A program made the translations under genes and the position numbers. Source: Ancylostoma caninum (Eukaryota > Nematoda > Chromadorea > Rhabditida > Ancylostomatidae). From it: 64,000 nt of DNA. Positions 32,061 through 45,000 of the stretch are shown piece by piece. Position 1 is the stretch's first letter; each line of letters begins with the position of its first letter. The notes under the pieces are model-generated. The model saw only the letters and a list, made by a program, of their open reading frames with translations. It did not search any database and had not been told where the DNA came from. The DNA is taken from assembly GCA_037903475.1 (NCBI GenBank), contig JBAJFG010000019.1, forward strand, positions 8,431,001-8,495,000. Direction: 5' to 3'.

Positions 32061-34880
32061 GTGTTGTCCTCGTCTGGAAGTGGTAATGCGAACAATCGAT
32101 GCGAAGTTGTTAGCCCTCCTGAATCCAACCAATTGAAAGGTAATAGGTGTAGTAGAAGGGTGTGTAAAATTTGTGATAGAATAAACTTTAACAATTACGT
32201 TAAAAGCTCTACTACTAATTATTTGTTTAGGACGAATAAGCCCGTAAACTTTAGCTGTGATTCAAAGAATGTCGTTTACATGATAACATGCTCAGCGTGT
32301 CACATGCAATACGTAGGCGAAACTACTCAAACATTAAGAGCACGTATTAATCAGCATAAAAGAAGTTTTTCGAAATTGGACTTAAACACTTTCTTAGTTG
32401 ATCATTTTAAGAAATCAGGACATGATCCTTCACTTATAAATATAGATGTTTTAGATCATGCAGAGGACACGTATGACACCAAGAATCAACTAAGAGAAAA
32501 AGAACTACTTTGGATTAAATACATAATCACTGCATTCCCATTTGGATTCAATGATCAAATTAAGGGCTTCGGTAATATATCAGATAAAATTAGTCCTTTA
32601 GAAAGGAAGGATCACCCATATTTCAGATTCCCAGTAAAAAAGAATAGAGTTAGAAGTAAAAAGAGAAGATCAAGAAAGAAAAGTAAATGTAGTGATAGAA
32701 CAGATAATATAGTGATAGAACTTAATGCTCGTAACGGCAATTCTCTTTATAGATATTTCAGAACTTTGAACAAACACGATATCAATAGGTTGATTGATCT
32801 AGCATTTAGTACGCAGTTTAGAACTTTTGAATACGAATTAAAATATAAGATATATGCATTAATAGCAAATCCATTTTGGGACCGAAGATGTACGGATAAA
32901 AGGGAAAGGGGAGAATTATTTGGGAGTGTGCAATATTTTGGAGATATTATCCGTAAACTAAACCTGGGTAAGGTATGCAATAAACCTGAGTTAAAGGACA
33001 TAATTGCTGGCTGCATACAAGACCCTGTAAGTGTTCAGCAAATTAAAGAATTAAAAATAAGAGTGACGTATAAAACAAATCCACCGTTGGCTTTGAAACT
33101 GTTCAATTATAACAGTTTTCTTAGGCAACTGAACAAAGAGAGAGTTGAGTATTTAGTCAGCAATGAATGTTCATGCGTGAACTATATGGAATATGTAGAC
33201 CCACAACTGGGACATGTATGCACCGGAAATTTAAACATAATCGGGGACGAAAGGTTAAGAAAGATCTTCAGCAAAGGGACTAAATATAGAGCTCATGTGA
33301 ACGTGACCAAAGAACAAATACTTCTAGAAGTTAATAAATTAGCAACAGAAATAGCTAAGAAGCTCAGAATTAGAATTAGGTACAACAGAGAAATAGAACT
33401 ACAGATATCAGAGCAAATAAGTAAGTACATACGAAAAAGCATTAGAACTAAGCTATATAACTTGTGCAATACAGTAGCAGTGGAAGAGGACAGGTTTAGG
33501 AGGAGCGAATTAGATGAGTTACATAGAAATTTTGTAGTTACACCGGTAGATAAGGCCTCATCTAACTATAGCATAACATGTAAGAAGCTGTATGTTATTA
33601 TGATCAAAAAAGAAATGGAACAAACTAGTAATGAAGAGAACACTTACGTTCCCACCTCTTTCGTAGAAGAAAACATTAGAGAGATTCATAGGAGACACAT
33701 GATTAGTTTAGGTATTAAAACTGAGGAGAAGTTTAAAGATATACCCAATATTTATGGCGTACCCAAAATGCATAAAGACCCTATTAAGTTCCGCTTCATT
33801 ACCGGGGCAAAGAAAAGTACGCTTAAGCCGCTAACACTGATATTACAGAAAATACTTTCGCACTTCAGCAAACATTTTAGTAATTATTGTAACGTCATAA
33901 AACATAGAACAGGAATTAAACATTATTGGTCCATAGACAACAGTATGAAAGTAGTTAATGATATACTGGTAGTTGAAGGAAATACGCAAGTTTTTTCAGC
34001 CGACTTTTCAAGCCTCTTTACCAGCCTCCCCCATCAAGTGGTTAAAGAAAATATTCGTAAACTAATAACACAATGTATGAGGGGATATAATTATGTTAGA
34101 TTGCTAGGAGATAAAGTTAGCTATACAAACGCTGACACGGCCAAAGGTAGATATTATAGAAAAGAAGACATCTTTTATATGATAGATACACTACTAGGAT
34201 CTAGTTTTGTACGTTTCGGTGGCACTGTATATCAACAAATTAAAGGCATTCCACAAGGAGCTTCATGCAGTCCACAACTTGCAGATCTGACTCTAGCGTT
34301 CATGGAGTATGAGTTTATCAAAAATAAACTAAATATAGGGGATAGAAGAGCTGTGCAAATATATAATGGAACGTATAGATATATAGATGATATACTTCAT
34401 ATCTCAACCAATGCGGTAGAATTCGAATCAAACCTGCATGAAATCTACCATTCATCTCTGCAAATAGAAAAGACCAATACTGATATTAAAGAAACAAATT
34501 TTCTAGACCTGAAAATATGTATAGGAAGAGAAAACATCAGTTACAGCCTTTACAATAAAACAGATAATTATAGCTTCAAAGTTATTAGATATCCAAATTA
34601 CTACTCTAATATACCACTTTATATAATAAATAATACCTTTGTTGCGGAAGTCATTAGGATAGGAAGAACGTGCACTAGGTTAGAAGATTTCAAAAGTAGG
34701 ATACTGGAGCTATGCAATACTAACATATCTAATGGTTGGAACTCGGTTAGCATAATTAGGATTCTATGTAACGCACTTAGGGACAGGCCATTCATTTTAC
34801 GTAGATACGGACTCAGTAATGCAGTACATCTTCCTCTGATTCATGAGATAAGAACCAAATTGGTTGGCAAGCCAACGTAG
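32061..34880 (+). CDS. GIY-YIG endonuclease / reverse transcriptase polyprotein of Penelope-like element
   Basis: The frame is open from 31980 to the stop at 34880, about 940 residues from 32061. There is no ATG before residue 74, inside the GIY-YIG core, so the true start must come from an upstream exon (AG acceptors near 31987 and 32017) or a non-AUG codon. Residues about 30-170 hold Cys pairs (CKIC; CSAC) and the GIY-YIG-type core VVYMITC...QYVGET..LRARINQH. The RT follows: PVDKAS (about 510), GVPKMHKDPIKFRFI, SADFSSLFTSLP (about 645), IKGIPQGASCSP, YRYIDDIL (about 773) and NFLDLKI. It makes DNA from element RNA, and the endonuclease presumably nicks the target. Domain order and RT motifs point to the Naiad-type Penelope-like clade. 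Confidence 0.85.
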   Translation: MLSSSGSGNANNRCEVVSPPESNQLKGNRCSRRVCKICDRINFNNYVKSSTTNYLFRTNKPVNFSCDSKNVVYMITCSACHMQYVGETTQTLRARINQHKRSFSKLDLNTFLVDHFKKSGHDPSLINIDVLDHAEDTYDTKNQLREKELLWIKYIITAFPFGFNDQIKGFGNISDKISPLERKDHPYFRFPVKKNRVRSKKRRSRKKSKCSDRTDNIVIELNARNGNSLYRYFRTLNKHDINRLIDLAFSTQFRTFEYELKYKIYALIANPFWDRRCTDKRERGELFGSVQYFGDIIRKLNLGKVCNKPELKDIIAGCIQDPVSVQQIKELKIRVTYKTNPPLALKLFNYNSFLRQLNKERVEYLVSNECSCVNYMEYVDPQLGHVCTGNLNIIGDERLRKIFSKGTKYRAHVNVTKEQILLEVNKLATEIAKKLRIRIRYNREIELQISEQISKYIRKSIRTKLYNLCNTVAVEEDRFRRSELDELHRNFVVTPVDKASSNYSITCKKLYVIMIKKEMEQTSNEENTYVPTSFVEENIREIHRRHMISLGIKTEEKFKDIPNIYGVPKMHKDPIKFRFITGAKKSTLKPLTLILQKILSHFSKHFSNYCNVIKHRTGIKHYWSIDNSMKVVNDILVVEGNTQVFSADFSSLFTSLPHQVVKENIRKLITQCMRGYNYVRLLGDKVSYTNADTAKGRYYRKEDIFYMIDTLLGSSFVRFGGTVYQQIKGIPQGASCSPQLADLTLAFMEYEFIKNKLNIGDRRAVQIYNGTYRYIDDILHISTNAVEFESNLHEIYHSSLQIEKTNTDIKETNFLDLKICIGRENISYSLYNKTDNYSFKVIRYPNYYSNIPLYIINNTFVAEVIRIGRTCTRLEDFKSRILELCNTNISNGWNSVSIIRILCNALRDRPFILRRYGLSNAVHLPLIHEIRTKLVGKPT

Positions 34881-35030
34881 CACATCTGTGGCGCACTTTT
34901 TGAATAACTAGGTCAAGCGTACAGGACATATAAAAGGAATTGGGGCAAGTCCCTTACACATTGCTTTGCCTGTTGCTACACATTCCTCTGACGGACTCAT
35001 CTTGTTGACTTAGTACTAAGATCTTTTTGT

Positions 35031-35127
35031 AGCTTCCTTGGGAACTACTGATGAAAGGGTCTACGACCCGGGGGCGCCAAGGAAGCTGCACTTCCGGTCT
35101 AGTTCAAGCCCCGAAACCGGCTAGTGC
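35031..35127 (+). ncRNA. Hammerhead-like structured motif in 3' region, downstream copy
   Basis: This is the same sequence as 28265-28361, offset by 6766 bp, lying 150 bp after the RT stop of the full unit. CTGATGA is at 35048-35054 and GAAA at 35113-35116. The caveats of the first copy apply. Confidence 0.35.
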
Positions 35128-35244
35128 AAAAATCCTAGGAACGTTGACTGTGTTCTTCTTATTATCCTTGCTCGATCACTTCATGCTCTCAGATTAGGTG
35201 CCTTTAACTTCTCACAATAAGTAAGTTACTAGCAATCTCCATTT

Positions 35245-35709
35245 AAATGTGATTAAACCTTCCTCGACTTCAAAATCCCATCCCTTTTATGACATTTGTC
35301 GCCACAAAGAAGAAATCTTTCCCAAACCACAGTTAAATGGAACATTATTCGGAAGTGGTGTACTCATTCCATATGAAAATACTTCAAATTATTTCGAAAT
35401 TAAGGTCTAGTGGTTGATAATAAGGGAGCGGCTCACCGGTGAGCCGCGCGTTCGTCAATGGGTTGAGTGAATTTTTATTGTAAGTTGGAAATGCGTCATG
35501 TTCTACGATTCAAGGAGATCGTCCAGGAGCTAGGCTCTAGCGATCTACCCGAAATGAGGGCAAATCACCCATGAAAATGTTCTTTGACTTTCTTTGGTTT
35601 GCATCTTAAGTCATCCGTGATGAACTTCTCCCAAACGAGTAAACGATAACCGCAGATTATTGCTCTCCTTGAGTAAAGGGCAAAATTCTAAATATGTATA
35701 AGGCCAACA
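35245..35709. repeat. Right copy of the 463-bp direct repeat
   Basis: It starts directly after the element end (CTCCATTTA) and ends at GGCCAACA, the same bases that precede the truncated copy on the left. It includes a partial copy of the CCCATTGACGA element, up to about 35462. Confidence 0.92.
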
Positions 35710-36074
35710 CAAGTGAAAAGCCGTAGTCCGCTCCTGCTCCAGGAAAACGCACCCCATCATTTTACAGTGTCAACCGTATAAAAAATTGACCATTTGCGCT
35801 TCTAAATTCTACCTTGCCTCGTAAACTCAATGGACTTTCTCAAAAAGGTTATCCGTTTTCAAGCTTCTATACCTTTAAATCAGTTGGAAAACTTTCAGTA
35901 AGCAGACACTACTCAAGAACCACGTGTGCTGCTCTTCCGAGCAGAAACCTGCCTAATTTCAAGCTACTAAACAATCTTTTCTGTGCCTTGTTGGCAACAC
36001 TACACACGTGTCAAGCTCAGAGATTTGAATAAAATTACTCACTTTGAGTCAAGTTATGATGTTTGAGAAATTAG
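35710..36074. other. Intergenic or intronic stretch before the Ig gene exons
   Basis: No exon was found. The first exon of the Ig-domain gene should lie in this region or to the left of the Penelope-like insertion. Confidence 0.35.
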
Positions 36075-39000
36075 GTCCGCCTGCCCCGAAAATTTTGGAA
36101 ACACCAATGCTTTCCACTTTTTAAGCGTGTCACCTGAAAATGCCGTCGAAATCGAGTCCACATACAAGCCATCGGCGGGAACAATAGGACGAGCGTTTAT
36201 GAAAGCTGTGGACTTTTTCAAGGAGGTTATACTCCAGATTACTCCGTAGCAGTAGATTTATTTCAGCTTCATGTCTTCCAGCGACTCCTCCGTGTCACGA
36301 GCAGAGTCAAAGACTCCAACCTGTGGAAGTACGACTGGCAGCGGGCAATCATGGGTCAAGATTGGCGGCCACTAACAAAAATGCACGAGACGGGAATGAG
36401 AGTTGAGAAGATCGCTGACAAAGTGAAGCGGTAATATCAGAAAGTGAAATGATCCACTACGGCATCCTTAGATAACCAATGTTGAACGCCTTTTTGGGAC
36501 AGGCAGTTCATTTTCAGATTCCTTGACCGTGATCGGGCCAAAGTACGCGTTGGTGACAGATACGAACTGAGACTTACGTCCGTGGACCGCAATGACACCG
36601 GCTACTACCGATGTGTGAACAAGCACGGAAAACATCGAGTCGTATCGACAATGTATTTCTTGGATGTCATTAGCAGAGTCAAAATTGAACTGGTACTGTG
36701 TCTTCTCTCCTTTTATTTCATAATGCGTTAATGTCTTTTCTGAATCATGAGACGTTCGGATCATAGCAACTTGTGCCTGTTTTGGCCTTAGACATGGAAA
36801 TGTATGAGAATCGAGGTTGAGAAGGCTGGACGTTGTTACAAAATATATGTATATGGTCGCTTTTACAGCATGAAACTGCCAAAACTACGATATACATATA
36901 GGTAAAAGCCGGGTCACAATAAGAAAAGAGCACTTCATGAGTAGCCTCCTATCTTGGTGATCACACCCACTAATGAACAGGAAAAACTACAGCTTGATTC
37001 AGGTGAAGTCGAAGCTGGACGTAATTCCCCTCTCAATACCTGTATGGAATAAGCAAATTGGCGAAAAATTGGTTGCTAAATCTGTGGTGCGTTTCTCTTT
37101 CTTTGGGTCTTGTTCGTTGGAACAACTGTAGAACCAGAAATGTCAATCGGAGTAGCCACAGGTGTCTAAGAAGTTATTGAGTTAAACTTTCAAATTTCAC
37201 ATTTGCCCTCAAACTGTGCAAAAATAGCACACATACTACCAGTGGCGGACGCAGAAAGTAGGCGGGAGTCGAGGGGAGGGGGGGGGGGGCGTGGGAAACA
37301 ATGGGGTCTCCGCCATTTTGGGGACCCAGACGGAGAATAAAATTAATAACAATATTAATTATGATAATAAATGATTAATGAAAATTATGTTAAAAATAAT
37401 AATAAATGTAAACAAATGAAAATAAACTAATGCAAGATTTTTATATGTATTGTAAAATAATTTCAAAAGTTTGCCCTCCTCGGGGGTGCCCCCCCCCTGC
37501 GTCCGCGACTGCATATTACTAAGCAAAGATAGGCTTGCATGTAAAATGCGACCTTAGGTGTCGCTCAATTACTTTTTATTTTCCAATTTGTTATACTCCA
37601 GAGGAATGACCCACCATGAACTACATCAAAGAGAGAGTAAAAACGGTCAAGTGAAAAGTAGAGACTGATCGATTGGATAACACATACAACAGAGTGGTGC
37701 GTGTGTGCCACTTTACAGGAGTTTTGTGTCTGTTTTCCACTAAAATTTGCAAAATAAAACTCATGATCATGCAGATTGCATTTATTTAACACGTTCTCCG
37801 TCAGTACAAACCAAAAAAAACATTTGTCAGTACAGATCAAGAATCGTCGAGGAACAAAACCAAGGAACCGCTCTCTACCGTTTTTATATATTACGACCGC
37901 ATACCATGGAGATTGTTTAGCGATAAGTAAAACTTTGTTCCTCTCTTTTTTCAATCCTCGAGTTCCAGCTTGCTAGGGCTTAACTGAAATCTCTGCCTAT
38001 TTTTGCGTGTAGGGATTAAGCTAGAAGGGTGAACAACTACGTCAAAAGTTTGTCCATACGTGACGGGCTAAAACGATGAATAAGATATGTCTGAGATCGA
38101 GATTTTGGTAAAGCATTTCTACGGAAATTCCATCACAATTCGACATTTCACGGATGATTTGCGTATGCCTTTGTGAGATGTTTTTGTAGTTACAAATTTC
38201 TCTTTTGATGGTTTTTTCGTGAGACGACGTTTGCTTATAGTGATGTCCATGATACCATATACAACATTTTTCAACCATTATTTTGCGCTACCCATCATGG
38301 GTAAGCCACCGTACGTCACAAGCTTGGTTTTACCCAGTTCTACTTATGTGTGGTCAAGCGCATGGTGTGAGAGTACCCATGCTTCCAGTGATGCATCTGT
38401 GCCTAAATCCCTTGGGGATTACTTTCACCAGGGTTATATTCTTGAACACATCCATAGAGTCTTTCTCAAAAATTCTTGCCTCACGCTGAACCACCCGTCA
38501 GCTTAGCCACGTCGCACCACGTATGATAATGCACAGGTGATACGGCGCGGCGTAGGAGATGAACGGTGAAGCATGAGGCAAGGATTTTTGAGAAAGACTG
38601 TGGAGTCGCTGGAGCAATGGCAGAAATTTTTCCATAAAGGAATCGAGAGTCTGAAAAAGTGCGCAAAAGTAAAGAGGGAAGAGTATATTTCAAATTGAAA
38701 TAAAGTTCTTTAAAAAAAGTTTACCAAAGTTTTGGTGAGAAATCATTCAAAAAGCTGATAAATTTGATATTGTAAAGCAAATAATTTTGCGAAATCTGTG
38801 CACAAATAACTTTACGAAATTCCTTGAGGTCAAATATTGTCGATGAGACTAAAGAGGAACTGTACTGTTCTTTACTTTAAGGCCTCACCTTGGAGTGAGT
38901 GCAGCAAATGTGGTGTTGAGGTTGGGGAGCAGTCGAGAAGCGTTCAATGCATGATTCAGGTATGGAGCCTTTACCATGCTAGTACATTTGAAAGATGATA

Positions 39001-42000
39001 AGGAAAATGGTCAAATGAGCAATGCTCTTGCCCCAATATAGTAGTGCCTTCCATGTGCTTTACTCCACATCAAGTCCCCAGACTTATTGATTTTGCCTTC
39101 AACTTTCGATTGAAAGAGTGTCAGTCGGCCAAGAATTCAGTCTTGGTGAAAATTCAACAAGACTACGAGAAAGAAGTGAGCAACTGAGAGATAGGATGAG
39201 ATGAAGATTTTAAAAAGACCACAGAGTAACAAAGAAGAGAGATTCATTAGCGACCACCAATCACCAACAAGGATGTGCGTTATGAAAACTTTGGATTTTG
39301 TTAATCCATTATGTAGTTATGTTACTGAGAAATAGCCGCTACGCGTTAATGTGTCAATTCGTTACGTTAATAATGCAGCCAGATCATCAACATTAAAATG
39401 AGACGAGCCTACACTGTGAAGCATATCATAACGCTTTTCTTCATCATAAACAACTTCCAGCCTCTTGTACCGCTTTCCCATCTCCCTCCGGAATCGTCCT
39501 GGTTACAACTATTCGGCACCGTTCCCTGTTACTCCAGCCTTGTGCCACTTGATACGCGCTACCAATTTGCTTCCAGCACAACCTACATACAGTATAGGCC
39601 TTGCTGGGTAAGTAGCTGTGACCTAATTCCATTTGTCTACAAGAACTCTGTGGTTTCAGCGCAAATGTACAACACAAACAGCAAAAGACCGTAACCTGAC
39701 ATCCGTCGATGAGCTGGGCGAAAGGCGTGTCCTCGACTACATCCCTAAAGGAGAATTCCTGTTCGGAGAAATTCTACCACGTTTAATGGCACCAGTTGTC
39801 AGAAGGGGTTACTTGGTTGGTTGCTTGATTATCAATCGATATATCGATCTTTGGCAATGCGAAACTTCTCACTTGTCTTGCAGGCAACCGAAGGAGACCC
39901 TATCGTGTTCACTTGTGGAATGCCGGTTGACGAGCCGACAGGAATTCAATGGTTTTCCAGGAAAAATGGAGCGATTCTGCACAAGACAATAGGCAAGCAG
40001 TACAAGGTAATCAGTTGGCGGTATTTCATTCCAAAATAACGAGAATTTTTTCTTTGAAGTGTGTGAGTACACATAATACTCCAAGCGTCGACGGCGTTTC
40101 CCCATGCAGGACATTTAGCGATTAATAGCTTCCCACTAGATCCGCCTTCGCTTAAATTCTCTAGCGCATTGGCGACCGCGTGGCCCACCGGTGAGCCGCG
40201 CCCTTATTATCAAGTATTGGACCCTATTTCCGAACTATTTTGTAGCATTTCCACATAAAATGTGTACAATGCTTCCTAAAAAGGTATGAAACAACTGTGG
40301 TTCAAGAAAGAGTTCTCCTTTATTGCGACAAATATCATGAAAAGGATAAGATTTTGAAATCGAGGGGGATTGCTTTACATTTTTTGTGTAGTGGATGGAA
40401 ATATTCTGAAGAAAAGCCACATTTCCTACATAGAAACACATTTATTACATCCTGCACTTTCTTATTCGTGAGGCTAGAGCCCTAGGAACGTGTATGCTTT
40501 CTGAACACTCCCTTATAACACTAAAAAGACCTTCTACAAACTTTCTTCGGCCTTAATGGGATTCAGAAGCGTTTAGGTTCTCTCCTTTTTTGGTCCGGTG
40601 ATACTAGTAATCCTCTGGAACTAGATCTCAGATCATTTCTGCAAAGAGATCTGTTTTAGTCCCAATTATCTTATCGTAACGGTGTTGAACTCCGCGGGCG
40701 CCGCACTCTTGAAAGGGGCGTTGGTCCCACGCGCCAGACACGCGAAAATGCGTGCGCTCGTCAATGGGCTAGAGCAACAATCCATACTTCTAAGTATCTA
40801 GCATTCCATGTGGTGCATATATGTATGTACATGTGAGTGGAATACCTTCTGAAATGCCTGAATTCTGGCATCATGCTATCACTAATCTCGACTTATAGAT
40901 TTAGAGTATCTTAAGTAATTTAGATTTCTGAAGGATTAGCAGTGGTTGAGCTATGTCAATTTGTACATGCCGTTTTGACTCCACCAAATTTCTTTTCCAT
41001 ATTTGCTGTGGTGTAATGTAATACCTCCACTCAACCCCGGTAATCTTTAGTGTGTGAGTTGGTCTGTATATGTATGTACATGTGTTTGATAGGTACACTG
41101 ATACCTAGATGAGGGTGCGCCAACACTTAGCAACGAGGAATATGCCGAGAAACGGGTTCTACAGATGCTGAAAAGAACCCGAGCGCCTCATTTCGGGAAA
41201 GATGCTGAGAAATTTGATTGGGGGAGGGGGGTTTGACGGCGATCAATGATGTCTTCCAACGAGTTCACAGAGTGAGAAGCGTCGCATGATGCAAGGATTC
41301 TGAGAGGCGTGTCCACCGACATGTGAAGGGGTCCCAGTGGTGGTCAATCCATCATCCAACGAGTACAGCAACAAGTAAGTGGCACTAACAACTAGAGAGG
41401 CCCACGGTTATATAAGAGCTGTGCTGCCACGCAGTTTAGAAGCCGTTACCCTACTGCCGAGCGAACGTAGCGAGCACTGAAAAATACGGCGAGTCCTGTG
41501 TTAGCCACTTCATTGGACAGTACCTTATTGTTCAAAATTGATCTCTGTCTGGGTTTCATTTTCTATTCTGCTTTTGATAGGCAAGCGGATATGAAGACTC
41601 GATTTGGTTCACGAACGTTATCGACAACGTTTCGCCTACAACTTAAGCTCGTCTTCAGGAGAATTAAAGCCATGTTAGATATACACACAAAGTACATTCC
41701 ATACGATTTCAATATCTACAGACCTAACAGTAAACAACAGAAGCTTAGATTACAGTCGCTACGGCGCGATTCAATGCTCCTAGGACGGGTAGGGTAGAAT
41801 TGCTTTATTGGTTAGTGAGCAGAGAGACCTCTACCTACTGACGTCGAAGTTGACTGCAAATGAGTAATTGAGATGGGTATGATGGGCTGTTGATGTCTTA
41901 TTGTTCATTGGCTCTATATTGTGATAAGTCTCAAAGTATTGCTCATTTCATCTCGGATGTTGATCGGTGGCTTCTGCTCTTTTATCACTATCGCCTCTCT

Positions 42001-45000
42001 TATCTTCCGCTCCACTGGATCTATCACATTCCTGTACAGAACGGAGAATTGTAGACGTGCTGGTGGATCTCTCGCATGACGGTGAGTGCGATGACGTGAA
42101 AACGGATTCTCTGGGTAGTTTTGTGGCCACCGTAAAACCCTTATACGTTAATCGTGCAGTGAAGTGGTAGGGATACGTTAGTCCTGCAGTTAAGTGATCG
42201 GGCTGTTTCTCCAATATAAAGGGTGACCGAAACTATGGGCGCCTAATTTGACCCTTTTATTTTTCATTTGTGACCTTGATCACATTCTTGTTTTACTTTT
42301 TTTATTTTCTTTTTTATTTTTTTCACATTCTTATTTTACCCATTTTTGACACGTTATCAGGTCTTCCTTCTTTAGATATACAATTCACTCGGTTGCTTGA
42401 AGTCACCGCGAATACACTGTTCACCTTGAGCAGTCTATAGACTTTACTGCAGCAATAGCAAGGAAATTTGAATACTCCTATGCGAACAGCGCTGAGAACA
42501 CCAAACTATGGGATGTCATGAAAATATGATATCATGAAAAAATACCGGTCCCTCCCTAGGTGGTGGATACAGGGAGGACTCCTAAATACGTTCATTAAAA
42601 AGAAAATCAGTTGACAAGGTGGGGAGATCGAATAAGATGAGAGAAAGCCTGAGAGTTACTCATTATCTTTTTCAAATAATTGTCATTAAAGAGTCGCAAC
42701 CTCGATAGAGTTGAGTCTGCAAGGGATAAAATTCAACCGTTGTTGGCATAGCTGACAGGATCGAAAAATGCCTGGGGTGGTTCTATGTGCGCCTCTTCAA
42801 AGGTGTGCTTTTGGCTGATAAGGAAATTTTCCCTTCCAAGCTTTTTTTGGCCATTAAAACTACAGCCAGTTTATCATTACAGATGAGCGACACCACGAAA
42901 AGAGACTCCTCACAAAGTTGTTGTTTCCTGGAGGTGTGATTCATGATTGATGATGTGATTAAAGAGAAGTGACCACGAATGCGAAGACAACTCTGGTTTT
43001 CACAAGTGAAAACGATAAAATTGGCCCCCACTTCTCTCAGGATAAGACTGGTAGAAAAGTACTCATCGCATGGATGTAGAAAAACGTCAACGCGATCATT
43101 CAGCAGTAGGGATTCTCTAAACGAAGGAGTCAAAATCATCATTGCCTACTTGGAAGATGAAATCCCCAAATTCTTCTAAAAGAATCAATGATCTTTGTCT
43201 CAAAGCCAAAATGCACAGCTTTTGGAATTTTGTCTGGAACTAGTTTTTCATTTGGTTCAGCAGCTGATGCAATAAAAGAGAAGGAATAATTGTGACCAGT
43301 AAAAGAAAAATATCATTAAATGTGACGCCCATACTTTCCGGCCACCCTGTAGAATTCCTTGCAGGACTCACACACCACGTTGTAAACCACACATTTCATC
43401 ATGCACCCGTGTATGCCTCCTGTGCATATTCTGCAGTTGAAGCAATTCCACCCTACCCGTTCTAGGAGCGTTGGATCGCGCCCCAGCGACTGTAATCTAA
43501 TTGTAAGCTTCTGTTGTTTGCTATCAAGTCTGTAGATATTGAATTCGTATGGGATGCGTCCTGTGTGGGTGTATCTAACATGATTTTAGTTGGCCTGAAA
43601 AAAAAACGAGCTTAAGCTCGAGATGTTGTTTAAGTTCGTGGAACAAATCGAGACTTCACATCCGCTTGCCTATCAAAATAACCTCATTGTGTTGACAGAA
43701 GAGGAATTATGATTGTTATGCCGTGTGTTCGTAAACATCGTAGATGATTCAGGAAAGCATTCAGTACTGAAACAAAAACAGTACTGTGAGAAAGAAAGAA
43801 AAGTTCAGTCCTATTTTCCCTAGTTTTGGGAATATATATATTTTTTGCTGCATCTGAAAAAATGTGTCAAGAGTCTGGAAGATACATAGTAGGGGCTGTC
43901 AATTACTTCACTATTACGCAATAATCTTTGTATTCCAACAGAATCAACCTTTCCTATTTTCAGGGAAGGTTTCTGTTTGACGAGATGTCTCGTCTCTACA
44001 TAACGAAGCTAGAACTCGACGACAGTGATGAATATTTGTAAGCTTTGGTCACATTTCGTTGTTTGTAAACTCCAGAAGGAGCGTCCTCATCTACATGGTG
44101 TAAGAAAGTTTTCGGCCAATTTTGAAACACTGCAAAAACTTTAGATGACGAGGAAGGATGAGGAAACAGTAGCATCAGTTTGGTGAAGGAAAAGATAACA
44201 AAAATTGCTAATGAGATCCCAAGAGTTTCGTTATTTTTGATGTTATGAAGGCGAAAGCTCACAGCAGAGTTGCGTAACGTCACTTCGTCGTCATTTTTCG
44301 GCAGTTTTTTTTCTCCAAAGGGGTTCTCGGAACTCAAACCTACGTATGTGCAAGCATCAACGACACATTTGCTTCCAGAATCCCCATACTCCAACCAATG
44401 GCGCCAAACCCCCTCCCCTCCCCGAAAATGGGTCGGCAAATTTTTGAAATTACTTTACAATACATATAAAAATCTCATATTAGTTTATTTTTACTCGTTT
44501 ATTTTTAATATTGTTTTTAATACAATTTTTATTAATTATTTATTATTATAACTAATGTTTTTATTGATTTTATTTTCCGTACAGGTCCCCAGAACGGCGG
44601 AGACCCTACTTTTTTCCCACGCTCCCCCTCCCGCCCACTTTCTGCGTCCGTCACTGACTCCAACCTAAGGATTTGAAATTAGACTAGTAGAATATCAACG
44701 ACGTAAACGGTAAGGTGTCTTTGCGGTCAATCCCTCCTGAGCCATTTTGATGTATGAATTTAATATCCTTTCTACGTGAGCATCTAGGGTTTCTTAGGGT
44801 CCTGAACTAAGAGTATTAAAAGAATTTGATCTCACGCATTCTTCACAAATTGGAATTTGACGTTGATCCTCACTCCGGGACTGGTAAAAGTCAGGGACTA
44901 CTAACCTGTTGAGGTCACTGCTTCATCCAACATAACCTTAGTGTCTTTATGGGATCCTCCAAAATCTGTAGCCGTTTTATTTGGGGACCTTACTCCTTAC

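Larger units (their letters stand above)
25943..35245 (+). mobile_element. Penelope-like retroelement, tandem of 5'-truncated and full unit
   Basis: Bases 25943-28479 and 32709-35245 (2537 bp) appear identical, with a period of 6766 bp. The layout is a 5'-truncated copy, then directly a complete unit (28480-35245). This is the partial-plus-full tandem (pseudo-LTR) organisation known for Penelope-like elements. The full unit encodes a GIY-YIG endonuclease-like domain N-terminal to the reverse transcriptase. That order matches the permuted Naiad/Chlamys clade rather than canonical Penelope, where GIY-YIG is C-terminal. The near identity of the copies indicates recent activity or recent duplication. 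A second, antisense, intron-containing gene lies at 28663-31002. Confidence 0.85.
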
